64,000 nt of DNA from Sorghum bicolor (Eukaryota > Streptophyta > Magnoliopsida > Poales > Poaceae), in the NCBI RefSeq assembly GCF_000003195.3, contig NC_012874.2, positions 2,387,001 through 2,451,000 of the forward strand, written 5' to 3'. Below are positions 32,293 through 44,449 of the stretch, piece after piece (position 1 is the first letter of the stretch; each line of letters opens with the position of its first letter). Made by a program: the position numbers and the translations under genes. The notes under the pieces were generated by a model. It made no database searches and was not told where the DNA came from. It saw nothing but the letters and a program-made list of their open reading frames with translations.

Positions 32293-33898
32293 ACTAGCAA
32301 AATATGCCCGTGCGTTGCAATAGGAGAAAAAAAACTTTTAAAAACCTTAATGGAAAGGGATCATGGTAATGATATAATTTCTATTTATAATATATTCTTT
32401 CTATAAAATTTGAAATTTATAATTTATTTTACAGTGACTATGGTATCCATAACATAATTTAGTGTTGTCATTACTATGACAATACCTTATTAAATTTGTA
32501 TCAAATTAAAATTTAACCTTGAGAGATTCTTTTGATGTCTTGCTCCAAGACAAAAGATAGATTTAAATTAAATATCAAGCTTTGTGACTTTTTTAGACCT
32601 ATATAATGTTTAATTATAGTTCACAAGGAGTTATTTGCTGACATGTCAAGAATTGGTTTGTGCGATAATGATTATGATGAAAGATCTCTTTTGATTTTTT
32701 ATATGAGAGTCATCATCGATGATTCTAGAAATACATTTATTTAGACTAGATTAGCCAAGAAACTACAACAAACTTATCAAGATTTAGTTCATGGACTACT
32801 GATTGATTTAGATTTTAATGGAAATAATTTTTTGTAATCAATACTGCATGAATAATTTAGTAGGGAAAATTAATAGTGACCTTGTTTATTATTTTTTTAA
32901 CATTTATATCTATACTTTAATACTAAAGAGTCAAAATCTATACCTCTATACCCCTATATATAATATACTAAATAGGCAAAATTTCAGCCTAATTTTTTGT
33001 CTGGTGCTTTTTTTCGTCTGGCTACTTATAAGGGCGATGGAGAGTTGGGGTAAAAAAATTGCTTCAGACGTAACAGAAACGGAAAGAAAAATTTTGTTTA
33101 CGCACGTTTACAAGTTTGTATTGTTTTCGTTGTTTCTTCTAATCAAACTCATACAATCAATCTAATAAGAATAAATATTTCTTCTAATATACAAATGCAA
33201 TTATTGAAGTACTTTTGATTAGAAATAAAACTTATAATTATTAGAACCTAGAGCAGCTAATGGTCTAACTAATTAAACCATGAGCTGAAACCTTGAGTAA
33301 TTTGTCATTCAATCTAATAAGAATAAATATTTCTCAAAGATATCTGCATAGACCAGTGTAACCCTAAAAAAGGGTTGTCATGTGGAAATCGAATCTCAGT
33401 TATATTTATCAAAGGACAAATAAATTCTTTCACAACGACAACTAACTCAGTTCCTTGCCGACTCTAATAAGTATTATAATTATACATTTTTATGGATTTT
33501 CAAAATAAGTTACGGAACTTGATATCTAACTCTACCAACATATGGATATTATGAAAACTAGAGTTATGATGTATTTACGAGTAAATATTTCTATGCTTTA
33601 TAACCAAAAAAATGATAAAGAATTATGTATGTTGTGGTCATCATAAAAAATTATATCTTTTAAAGTTTATAGAAATGATAAAGACAAATACATATGTAAC
33701 GTTCATGTCCTCATTTCCCGTTAACGGGCCTATTCACTTGTGATTGCTGCAACAAACATTTTTTTCCAAACACATTTGTGCAACAAACATTGTGGCTCCA
33801 GCAACCACTCAAAACAACAACATAGCAAGCTGAAGCGAACAAATAGAATGTTAAATAGATTTTTTTTTCCCGTTGCAACGCACGGGCATTTTTGCTAG
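32293..33898. mobile_element. Interval bounded by two inverted Helitron 3' ends
   Basis: Left edge: inverse of a Helitron tail (actagcaaaatatgcccgtg, CTAG at 32293-32296). Right edge: CCCGTTGCAACGCACGGG hairpin then TTTTTGCTAGT (CTAG at 33895-33898). Sequence just inside the two ends is related in inverse orientation (tttctataaa ... acataatt). Inside are only AT-rich DNA and short open frames; no Rep/helicase. Confidence 0.55.
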
Positions 33899-35062
33899 TA
33901 ATACTAAAGAGGCAAAAACTGTTTTGGATGGATCTAAAAACTAGATTTGGTTCTATGTGCGTGCAGCCTAGATACTGCATAGCGATATGATATTTTATCT
34001 TGTGTGACACGGAGAGGGGAGTCCTTTTTTTCCTCAGGTAGAGTCTAATGAGTACATAAGCTAAATATCGTATAATTAGCAAGGGAGACCAGACCAAAAA
34101 AAATATCATACCAAAAAATTGGCTGAAATTTTGCCTATTCAACATCTTAGTGATAGAAATATTTATTTATTGATAGAATTATGTATCAGAAAAGAAAAGA
34201 CAAAAAACACAAAAAGGGAGGCACGGGACACCATAATCTAGGAGCAAGAGTAGCACTTGATATGTTACATATGGAACACTACCGAAGTATATAAACGGGA
34301 GAGAAGAAAACGGAAGAAAGAAAGGAGACGGAAACAGAAAAGGGAGTGGCGGAGCCCGAGCTGGTGGTGTGCGAGCAGGTTGTTCGGCGTAGCAGCATCG
34401 CGGGAATATGCAGCGCGGGATGCAGCGGCCGGGAGGCAAGTACAATTTTTTTTGTCTGCCTCCCGGCCGGGAGAGCGATAGATTAAGTATAGAAAAATAA
34501 ATAATTAACACTAATACTAATTATTAGATGCTATAGGCAAGACTCAAGATAGCAACCTTCCTAGTCGCCCCCAAAACTAACTATGTTCACACACCAGCTA
34601 GATGTTCACGACTCCAACAGATTCGGGGTATGGTTGTGAGTTGTGACAGGACAAGGTTGGCACCATGGCGGCGATCGCCGTGAGGAAGTTGGCTCGCATG
34701 GCCCTAGAGGCACACGTGACCAGTGCCTCCTGCCGTTGTGGGAGAGAACGCGTCCCGTGCCGCGGCGACCGCGATCTCCACGTCCTCCGCCGTGCCCGCC
34801 GGGATGTCACCTTCGCCGATACCAATCGGTGATCACCACACGAAAGATCGAGTTCACCACACTAGTAAAAAAATGTTCCCTTGTTTTTTTTCCCCCTTTC
34901 CATTATTTATTGATAAATAACGTCCACACCAACAAAGATGAGAGACATATAGTATCTTTACAACTTTATGACCAAACTATGGAGCTTGTATATATTAAGG
35001 TATATTCTCAATTGTCATTATTGATGGAGTGACTATATATGATTGTCTGACCAATGCAATTT
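33899..35062. other. Gene-free DNA with an inverted repeat partner
   Basis: 34085-34145 (gaccagaccaaaaaaaat ... ggctgaaattttgcctatt) is the inverse of 32955-33020, implying a further element partly overlapping the Helitron interval. The GC-rich stretch 34640-34830 has no domain. No gene called. Confidence 0.4.
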
Positions 35063-35641
35063 CTACGCCTGAGGGCGAAGCCAATCTTGGCCATCAACCC
35101 AAGCATTGCTGGTAAGGAATGGTTGAGCTTCAGCTGGAGACAGGTGGTTGTGCGCCCAGGGAACTCGGCCCTCTGTCCTGGATCCTTCACCGTGTATATA
35201 TATATAACCCATGCATCAACCATTCCTTGGGCGAGTTCCTATCTCCACGTACCACCTGTCTCCACGTACAGTAGGTATAGTACCTCCGATCCTGGGGGCG
35301 GTTCTTCCAGTAGCTCGATCCAGCCCACAGGCGCGACTGTGTTAGACATGTTGCAGAGGGCGAACACGACCCGGGCGTACGGTCGCCACGGCCGGCCCAG
35401 GACAGACTTGCCGGGGCTTGCCTGTGAGGTCGCACCTCACAAAGCTGAAGCCGGTGTTGTTAGACAAGGCTTCCCGCCCCTGCGCCGTGAAAGCTCCCCC
35501 GACGTCTGAGGTGGAGTGCAGGTGGCAGCTCTGGCCAAATTAAACAACAGTATGGATAATATTATCACTATATATGCCAATGGACATATATATTATTATT
35601 GACCGAGTACAGCAAATTATTAATTAGTTTGAATTAATTCC

Positions 35642-35644
<3 letters not shown>

Positions 35645-35678
<34 letters not shown>
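35645..35678. repeat. TA microsatellite at the lost splice donor
   Basis: About 17 TA units directly after the exon ending at 35680. Confidence 0.85.
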
Positions 35679-35681
<3 letters not shown>

Positions 35682-36349
35682 CTTTTCCATTGCCGAATAT
35701 GAAATCCGTGGCGCCTTCTATGTAGCATCCATGATAGTAGTGACGCCCTGCTGCATCAAACAAGGTGTCTTGGTATGATATGAACCTGCAGTCGTAGAAG
35801 GCCGCTTTGTCCCCGTCAACTCTCGCAGCAACCGCCTGGTGACTCGTCCCCCACGTGTTCTGCATGCATGCTCACGTACGTTTAATTTCTTACACTATCA
35901 ATTTAATTTATTTAGTATTAAGGGTGATGATGCATCCATGAGAGCCGAAGCATGCAAAACAACAACAACAACAACAACAACAATGTAAATACACACCTGG
36001 AAAGTTATGCGCTTGGCAACAAAGTCAGAGGCTAACCCTTGCACGAAGAGAGGGAACTCAGACGGGCTGGTGTCACTCCACTGTCCCCTCCATGTAACGA
36101 TGGTGGAGGTGGCGTTTGGGCCCGTGCCCATCAGAGAAATTCCCCTCTTGTCCACCACCACTTTTTTCCTATATGCATATTACAATTATAAGCACTATAT
36201 ATATCTCTAGATTTAAGGTGTATATGACCGAACGAAATGTATATAGACAAAGTATATGATCATACTAAACCATACTAAACCATCTAGAGTGATATGTATA
36301 TTAAGTATGTATGCATACATAGAGTATATGGTTATACTTATTGTATATA

Positions 36350-37560
36350 ATATAGGCTGTTGCTTTTGTATTTGGGCTCGCTTTGCCATTCAGAATCACG
36401 CTCCACGTTGCTAACCAGCCCAACTAGACAAACAGCCAACTATGCAATACAAGCCGAAATTACTGACATTACCATATACCCATGCTTTTTTAAATAAAAA
36501 AAGTCATAGCTCGTAAACCAAGTACTTTAATTAAAATTTGATTTGCACTACCATATTCCTTGCAATAAACTCTTCAAAAGAAGACCTCACATGAATATAT
36601 TTCAATGAAACTTTATAACGAATATTTATCTAATGATAAATCTGTATTTTAAAGATAATAGTTGAACATCACATTAACACTATACAGATATCATAGAAAA
36701 TATTTAGAACATCATATGTATACTACGCAAACATCATACATATAATAAAATATAAAAATAAAATTAGTGAAGTACTTAATTATAGTCAAATAAGAAAAAG
36801 CAAAAAAAATGTTATTGAACATCACAAATACATTGTAGAACATCACTTAGCCCTATACGAACATCAAGAAATATAATATAGAACATCATATGTATACTAC
36901 GTGAACATAACATACATAATGAAATGTAAAAAATAAAATCAATAAAGTAACGTATTATATTAAAAACAAGGAAAAAATGCTACTAAACACCACAAATACA
37001 TTGTATAAAATCATATTAATATATACAAATATCAAAAAATATAGCATAGAACATCATATATATACTACGTGAACATCGTGTATATAATGAAATATAAAAA
37101 AATAAAAAATAAAATTAGTCAAGCAATTAATTATATTCAAATAAAAAGAAGAAAAATGGTAGAACATCATATTAACTCTGTATAGACATAGAAAATAGCA
37201 TAAAACATCATATGTATACTACATGAGCATCAAAATATCATAAAAGTATAAAAATAAAATAATAAAATTAGTAAAGTAATTAATTAGACTCAAATAAAAA
37301 GAAGAAAAAAAATGCTACCAAACATTTACAAAAAGAACTTCTTGTAACATCAATGTATGCTTACTGAGTTACTAAACATCACACAATATATTGTAGAATA
37401 TCATATTCGCTAACATTAAAAGATACATGATAGAACATGACGTCTGTTTGTAAAATACAAAAATAAAACATAAAATTATAAATAGAAGAAAAGAAAGAAA
37501 CATAAAAAATAAAATACAAAAGTAGAAAAAGAAAAAAAAAAGAATATAGCGCTGCCGACA
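36350..37560. repeat. AT-rich tandem repeat inside the pectinesterase intron
   Basis: At least four diverged units of about 155-175 bp, each carrying 'gaacatcatatgtatactac(g)' near 36708, 36881, 37050 and 37204, then 'taaaataaaattag' and 'aaaaagaagaaaaa'. More GC-rich sequence flanks it on both sides (36355-36440 and 37550-37640). Probably the body of an unclassified transposon. Confidence 0.6.
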
Positions 37561-38264
37561 GTTCCGTGCGGCCGTGCGGAGGCGTGGCTCATGTTGTTTG
37601 GCTGCCTGTTGGGCAATTGTTGGGCTACTGTGGGCTCTCTAGGCCAGATGGATACTATAAGTACAGTAGAAACTTATATAATTCATCATATTTTGTATTT
37701 GCTCTGGGCGTGGCTGACCCAGTCAAACCTATATGGATCCGCGTTTTGTCCTAATAAGCTAACCATTTTAGCTTTAAGTACCATCCATGCATTTTAGTTT
37801 CACAACATGTAAATTATACATAGTAAATCTAAAAACACATAAACCTTTTGATGTTAACCTATATAATATATGTACTATGCTACTAAAGATATTTGTATAT
37901 TATATATTGAGAGAGAGAGAGAGAAAAACATCTAGAGAAAGAATTTGTTCGCTTGAGATTATCTAATTAATTTGTCAACCATTTAATAGTATTTTTCTCT
38001 CATACATGGCTAAGCGAACAAGTTTGTGTGTGAGAGAGAGACTGCACTTGCCTATACGTGCCCGGGCTGATCTTGATGAGCGCGCCACCGTTGGCAGGGA
38101 CGGCGTTGATCGCCGCCTGTATGGTGGTGTGATGACCTTTACCCGGTGACTGGTCAACAACGAGGACGACAGGCGGCGAGCTGCACAGTCAATGAAACAA
38201 CAAATTATCAAACAAATTAAATATATATACATATACACACAGTAAACAATCTGGGTTCGATTGT

Positions 38265-38265
38265 C

Positions 38266-38304
<39 letters not shown>
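38265..38304. repeat. AT microsatellite
   Basis: About 20 AT units without interruption. Confidence 0.9.
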
Positions 38305-38306
<2 letters not shown>

Positions 38307-40086
38307 CACATTTCTTCTACTCGTGCGTGTATCTACTCGTACCTGTGAGTACATGCACGGGAGAGTCGTCCAACCAGTCCCGCAGTCCTATGTGAAACAA
38401 TAAACGTCGGATGGAGACGTTGGGGTGTGGCCCATTAAGCTCTCCTAACGGGTTTGGGTAGAACCCAATTGTTTTTGTCATTTGCAAGCACAAAGTATTC
38501 CACATGCACGCGTATATATAGGTACTTGTTGGTATATACATGAATATTATTTATTAATCATCTGAGAAGCGTCTGGTAGGATAACTATATTAATTAACGG
38601 AGACCATATATATAAACATATTTGGACGTGTAATGTATATTAGTACATGTACATACTTCTAAGTTCTAAGATGGTTGAGTATATACATATACTTTTCTTC
38701 ATATAAGAGAGTATGCGTATAAGAGACTACTTTTTGGTACGCACGTACGGCGTGCAAGACTGCATACTTTTTTTAATTCATTTATGATTACATATGGTGT
38801 GTGCTGTTTTTTGTAGTATGTATGAATATATACTGCTTTGAAAGTATGAGTGGATACATTCTTCTTTTTTTTTAAAAAAAATTGAGTATATCTGCATACT
38901 GCTTTTGAATGTAAGAGTAGATCCTTTTTATGTTAAAAATGAGTATATTTGCATACTTGTGCTATAAAGAAAGTATGCTAGTATTATGTGTTTATACTTT
39001 TGTTGACAAACGAGTATGTATATATACCTTTTCGACATACACTACTGATGAAATGTGTACGTGGTAATATTGAGTACAAATATGCAAGGAATGTATCTGT
39101 ATAATACTATTGACTATCTAACAAAAGAAAAATATAATATTTTATTAGAACTCTAATCTAAAAGTATCGAGTGATACTGCTACGAATAATTATGTGGAGT
39201 AAATCATGCTCTGTCATCCTGTCTGGCATCCTCTCGAAGCATCAACACCTTGAAAGATTTATCTGTCTCTGGGAAGTAATGTTACATTCACGAATCTAGG
39301 TATCAGGTGATACTCTAATCCAAAAACCGTATATTTGCCAAGTGATCTTCCCCGGATAGATCTATAGCCTAGAAGGGAATAGATAAAATCATATCCATGA
39401 GTTCTGACGCAAGGGAAAAAAAACAATATAACAAACCGGTAACATGCATATTTGTCGACGACAAGTATATATGAGAAGCAAAGCTGCTTGTCGCCACCAG
39501 AACTTCAGAAGGGACAGAAACGCCTCAATGTCGTGCGATAGCAGCTAGATCAATGGAATCAACTGCCCCGGATCTACAAGCTGCAAAGGGATTTGATTGG
39601 AATAAATAAATCGATAATAGACAGATTAAGACTCTCAACCAAACCTGGATCCGTGTTCACGATTTTCCTGGTCGCCGTCGCTAGGGGATGTCGTAGTCGG
39701 CTCGTTGCTGGGTGGGCCGCTCGATCGTGGGGGGCTGTCACCATTGGGCGGGCTACGCCGGCGTCGTCCGTGCTGGTCGAACCACGCCATCTCCGCCTAA
39801 GACGCCGATACAAGCAGGGGAAGCACCCTTCATCCGGCCGGTACTGCTGCTCGCCCTCTCCCATGAACCTCGCTAGCGATGGCAAGTTGAGAGGTTGAGG
39901 GGATGGAGGAGGGAGACGACGCCAGGAGCGACCTTGGCGGTGGTGAAGCAAGAAAGCAGGAGGACGACGGTGACGAAATCCACTAATTTCGGATCTCCCA
40001 ATGGCTGAGCGGCGGCGACAGGATTGGATGATGACCGTATATACATATGCTCCTAACGGGTAACGACGGTGTGATCCAATAAGCCT

Positions 40087-40088
<2 letters not shown>
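38305..40088. other. Gene-poor DNA
   Basis: AT-rich repeats of 'gagtatatatgcatac' type (38630-39060). The GC-rich stretch at 39650-39960 has an open frame on each strand but no recognisable domain, so it is not called as a gene. Confidence 0.4.

Positions 40089-40153
<65 letters not shown>
40089..40153. repeat. Long AT microsatellite
   Basis: About 32 uninterrupted AT units, the longest in the window. Confidence 0.9.
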
Positions 40154-40156
<3 letters not shown>

Positions 40157-40421
40157 CATGCAAATTGCAATATACAATCTAAAGAAAAAATTGCATAGGA
40201 GAATATGTATACACATATGCACTGCGCACTTATAATGTGTAAACTGAGAATTGATCCCCATGCATGCATGTGTGCGCGCTGAAAAAAAAAATTGAGTGTA
40301 ATAGACCAGCATATATATAAATTCACAAACGAAGAGCTAGCAGCGATCAAACTGCTCATCAATCAAAGTTGCTAGCTAGAGGCAACAAAAGAATTGAAAA
40401 GCAGGAGCGAGTGAAATGACA

Positions 40422-40613
40422 TCACAACGTATATATATAGTACATCATCATCGCATGTGCGTCGTTCTTCTCTGCGTGAGGTAGCCTTGCCGCCTGCGTC
40501 GTCGTAGCCACTACTAGCGACAGCAATAGTGCTGCCGCCGCCGCCACCGCCACCACCACCGCAGCCCTTGCCGCCGGCGGCGCCCTTCCTCCTCCTGCTC
40601 CTGGCATCGTCAT
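40422..40613 (-). CDS. Possible signal-peptide first exon of the broken pectinesterase
   Basis: An open frame starting at 40613 encodes a short basic start and a strong hydrophobic stretch (AAVVVAVAAAAALLLSLVVA) ending in TTTQA-ARLPH, which looks like a secretory signal peptide. It lies 2.2 kb upstream of and on the same strand as the pectinesterase exons. The link is inferred: no transcript evidence, and the donor site was not resolved. Confidence 0.3.
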   Translation of the reverse strand: MTMPGAGGGRAPPAARAAVVVAVAAAAALLLSLVVATTTQAARLPHAEKNDAHAMMMYYIYTL

Positions 40614-41349
40614 CTCGCTCTCTAGCTCGTCGGTGCACTACTGAGACCTCTGCTGCAGTAGTGCTGCTTGCTAGCTGTTTATGCGCGCCGGAGTAGCAAG
40701 AGGGACGCTGTGGCCTGTGGGGGTGTCTCTATATATACATACAGAGTTACAGATAGTCACAGACATATATACAGTGAAACAAAGGTACGGTGTATGCGCC
40801 TGCCCGGGTGCCCCCACAAATTAAAGCTAGCTCAATCAATTAGGTTCGCAGCAATGTAGATCAGAGCTAATTCTCAAACATGCATGGACGACCTAATGAA
40901 AGCTATAGCCCATATATTTGTTTGTTCTGATGAGTTGGCTGGTTTAATTTCAGAAAGAGATTCACGGACCAAAAAAACACATATAGGTAGCGAGGTATAT
41001 AAATGTCGTATACGTGTTACTTTCAAGCAAAAAACTGACCAATGTTAGTAATGAAACGGCCGGTCTAGCAAGCTTCTGCATTATTGCTTTTCGTCTCCCG
41101 CTTCTTTGAATGTATGGACCAAGCCACGCCAATGTTCAACACATGATCAGAAGCTGGATAGATATAGTCTTATGTAACTTCACAAGCTATCTAATTAAGA
41201 CAAAAAGAAGAGTAAGCATCACCATCGTTCAACACGAGGGAAACATTGTTCGCAAAAGAAGATCGAGTATTGGAGTAAATAACTCCTCTTTTAAATCATC
41301 ACGAAAATCTTAGTCAACAGGACTAGCACCACACATGTCCTTAATTAGT
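40614..41349. other. Intergenic, no gene seen
   Basis: No recognisable coding, RNA or repeat feature apart from short AT tracts. Confidence 0.4.
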
Positions 41350-42240
41350 ATCACACGCTCAGAATGCCTTCATAGAAAAAGATGTATTCAGGACAATTCA
41401 TCTACGTGCAAAGGGTGATACAATTGTTGCATAGAAAGAAAAGGTCGGCCTTGTTCATTAAGCTGGACATTTCGAAGTCTTTTGATTCCATAGGTTGGAG
41501 TTTCCTACTCGATGTGCTACATGCCTTAGGTTTTAGGACAATGGAGAGATTGGATATCATTATTAGGTACAACATCATCAAAGGTTTTGATCAATAGGGA
41601 GCCGGCACAAAGAATTAGGCATACACGAGGGCTCAGACTGAGATCCCTTTTCCCTTTTATTTTTCATTCTAGCCATCGACCTGCTTCAACGGATCATCAA
41701 GGAAGCAGCACATAGAGGGATCCTAAAACCGGTGTTGCCGAAAGTGGCGAACTTGCGATGCTCCCTGCATGTGGATGACACAACAATTTTCGTGTACCTA
41801 GAAAATATAGAGCTAGATCACCTACTAAAGGTACTTAATTTCTTACGGGAATGCTCGGGGCTAAAGATAAACATCTCCGAGACAGAGATATTTCCAATAA
41901 GAATGGACGGTGAAGTGGTTTCTGGGTTACTCCAAAATTTCCCGAGCAAGATATGCAACTTCCCCAGTAAATACCTAGGCCTTCCACTACATGTTCGGAA
42001 GCTGCGCAAGACAGAGGTTCAGCCATTGATTGACAAAATAGGGGCAAGATTACCGGGTTGGAAAGACAGATTCCTATCTGCAGCTGGTAGAGAGACCCTG
42101 GTAAATGGTCCTATCATGTCAACCGATTTACCATATGACCGCATTCCCAGAAAAAATGGCTAATCAAAAAGATCGATCGTTTGAGGAGGAGTTTCCTCTG
42201 GAGGGGAGAAACGCCATACAAGGTATATGGTGGTTAGTTC
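41350..42240 (+). mobile_element. LINE (L1-type) reverse transcriptase fragment
   Basis: Frames in different phases spell a non-LTR reverse transcriptase: QNAFIEK-RCIQDN, then FIKLDISKSFDSIGW (motif A), LFFILAIDLLQRI, LRCSLHVDDTTIF (the usual YADD is HVDD), KYLGLPLHVRKL, GWKDRFLSAAGRETLV and IDRLRRSFLWRGE. Frameshifts and stops (for example after KGFDQ at 41597) and the changed active site show it is dead. The endonuclease part is missing. Confidence 0.8.
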
Positions 42241-44449
42241 CTTTTGCATATAAGAGTATCAAGAAAAGTTATGCACCAACAAGCAAATTAAAGACCGCAA
42301 AAAGAATAAAAGGTTGTATGCTGATCAACAAAGTGTAATGCAAAAAATAAAAATGATGAAAGTTAACCTTGATGAAAAGAAACAACTTCACGTAGAATTG
42401 AGACAAGTTCTTGTTTTTGTATGTCATGCACTTCAAATGAGGTTGGTTATATATTTACAAAAAAGCAGTGTGTTGTGTTTTCATAGTGGCTGGTGATGGC
42501 TACGCTAGATGTGCCTCTATGGCTAGCGCAACAACAACAAGTATTGTCTGGTAATGGCTTGGTCTGTGCAGCAGCATTGGTTTGCTAGAGGCGACTTGCC
42601 ATGTTCGTAGTCACAACATTTGGTCCTGCTCGACGACAACCAGAAGGTATGGCTACGGTAGCCCTTTTGGTTGGTGGAGGTTTCCTTCTGGCCATGAAAA
42701 TATATTTTGGATGAAACTGCGAAAGTCTTGTTTCGCTTTGTCGATGCCAACACTGGTGACACCATTGGTGCCACATCCCCTATTGGAGGCATTATCATAA
42801 AGCCCTCCAACCCTTAATGTTCTTTGGTTGACAATGATCCGACCTGCAATGATAATGATTAGAGTTGTCGCTCCCTTGTTGGAGGCATTATAGTGGGGAA
42901 TAATCCCCGCTTCCTCCATCTTTGTGCTTGTTGCCATGGATGGCAATGGTGATTGCTGCAAGATGCAATAGGGATACCATGACAACCACATTGAGTTGGC
43001 TTCATGATGGTGACAATGGTGGTGGATGGAGTGAAGAGAGTGGACTATGAAGGCCCTAGATGTGGTGAACAAGGGGTTTTGACAGTATCTAAGCTGGAGG
43101 CAGCCTATGGGCGGCGCAATGACGCCTAGTTAGTGTTGTGTAGTGGCTAAACAACGTTGTAGTTGTAGGGGTTTTGTTGTGTAGTGTCTAAACGGTGTTG
43201 TAGGGTTTTGTTGTGGTTGTAGTGGCTAAACGGTCTTGTGGCTTTTTGCTTCAATGTCATCGTGCTTTTGTTTTGTATTTTTCTCCTGCTCTATTGATAT
43301 TGCCCTTGCAGTTTCCTATCACTGTCAGTCCTCTTCTTCGGGAAAAAAAAAAGGAAAGAGCCCCCTGGCCATGGAAGAAAATTCAGTGTAGTAGAGTTAC
43401 AGTGTTGGCTTGGATGCACCATTCTTTGTACATGTTGCATATACACCGGTACTAGCAAGTGGCAAGCAAGTGATCAGGGATGGCATTTCACTTCCTACAT
43501 ATGACCTTAAACTAAATATAGCATGTTCGCTTGTCTCTTTGTACATGTTGCATATATACCGGTACTGGCAAGTGGCAAGCAAGTGATCAGGGATTGCATT
43601 TCACTTCCTACATATGACCTTAAACTAAATATAACATGTTCGCTTGTCTGAAAAACCATAACTGTAAATACTGTTCGTTGATTTATTGCAAGAGAAGAAC
43701 ACTAAGGTTGCATTATATTATTTCAGTCTCGGGCAGCATTATAGTATTTGAGTGTCCAAACATATGCGCCTCATTTCATATACTCTAAACATTAGACGGC
43801 GGTATGGCACGTACACATGCTATCAAACTATAGAAGACTAATATTTGAAGGGAAAATGTTCCATTTTTCAAAAACATGTTGCTGCTTCAATTGATTCACA
43901 AAAACGAGCGAGAAATGCCACCAGACTTTCCAAGAAGTTAAACACACCAGGTCTCCTATCATCTCAGTTCTCAGGAATCATGAAACAGTTTTAATTACAA
44001 AACTAAACCATATATGCAATTGGCAGCATACATACATGCAGACAACAAAGCTCCCAAAACTGCTTGCATGATGGGTCATTCAGAGTTGAGCACATGCAAA
44101 CTTTTGAGGACAACACACTTTCATAGTTCAATTTTGATAGTTCTGAGATGAAACTGACTGAAACTATCATTTTAAAAGTTCAGAACAAAATTGAACCTCA
44201 AGCAATAGTTAAGGAACTGAAATGACTATTGCACCTTAAAGAAAATGTATGAATATGGCCACTCTCATTCGTAGATTGCATTTCTGCAGAAGAGGACAAT
44301 CTGACAAAAGAAACACAAGTGCTAGTAACTAATACGTCATTATTATTACAAGGGAAGCACGGTGTAACTGCAACAATCATTCACTGCCTAACACATGGGC
44401 CTCAGGGCCTGGTCACATACACTGAACTCTCCACATAACCAATGCAGAG
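42241..44449. repeat. Unclassified DNA with a 113-bp tandem duplication at 43423-43648
   Basis: 42480-43350 has short repeats of 'gtagtggctaaacggtgttgtag' and ends in an A-run (43340), possibly the tail of a retroelement. Two nearly identical 113-bp units (tctttgtacatgttgcatat ... catgttcgcttg) follow at 43423 and 43536. The remainder up to the uL24 stop codon is featureless. Confidence 0.5.

Larger units (their letters stand above)
35063..38180 (-). pseudogene. Broken pectinesterase gene
   Basis: Pectin methylesterases remove methyl esters from cell-wall pectin. Exons in minus-strand order: 38052-38180 (VVLVVDQSPGKGHHTTIQAA, ending GTYR), 35997-36168 (KKVVVDKRGISLMG ... FVAKRITFQ), 35680-35859 ([11 protein letters not shown] ... 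[20 protein letters not shown], then [12 protein letters not shown]) and about 35063-35530 (HSTSDVGGAFTAQGREALSN ... VLGRPWRPYARVVFA ... GRVPWAHN ... WVDGQDW). QDTLFD, DFIFG and GRPW are family signature motifs. Defects: the exon ending GNGKA runs straight into a TA microsatellite with no GT donor, the last exon has a one-base shift (extra C near GGCAAGCCCC), and its C-terminal stretch is rearranged by a short duplication. The first intron after 38052 would need a GC donor. A possible signal-peptide exon lies at 40422-40613. Confidence 0.85.

Noticed and set aside
40089..40153. AT run considered as a replication origin or cruciform regulatory site
   Set aside because: Ordinary microsatellite; no supporting motifs nearby.
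39574..40362. Long minus-strand open frame (262 codons) spanning an AT microsatellite
   Set aside because: Composed of a repeat-encoded Tyr/Ile run and low-complexity text with no domain; it arises because TA repeats lack stops.
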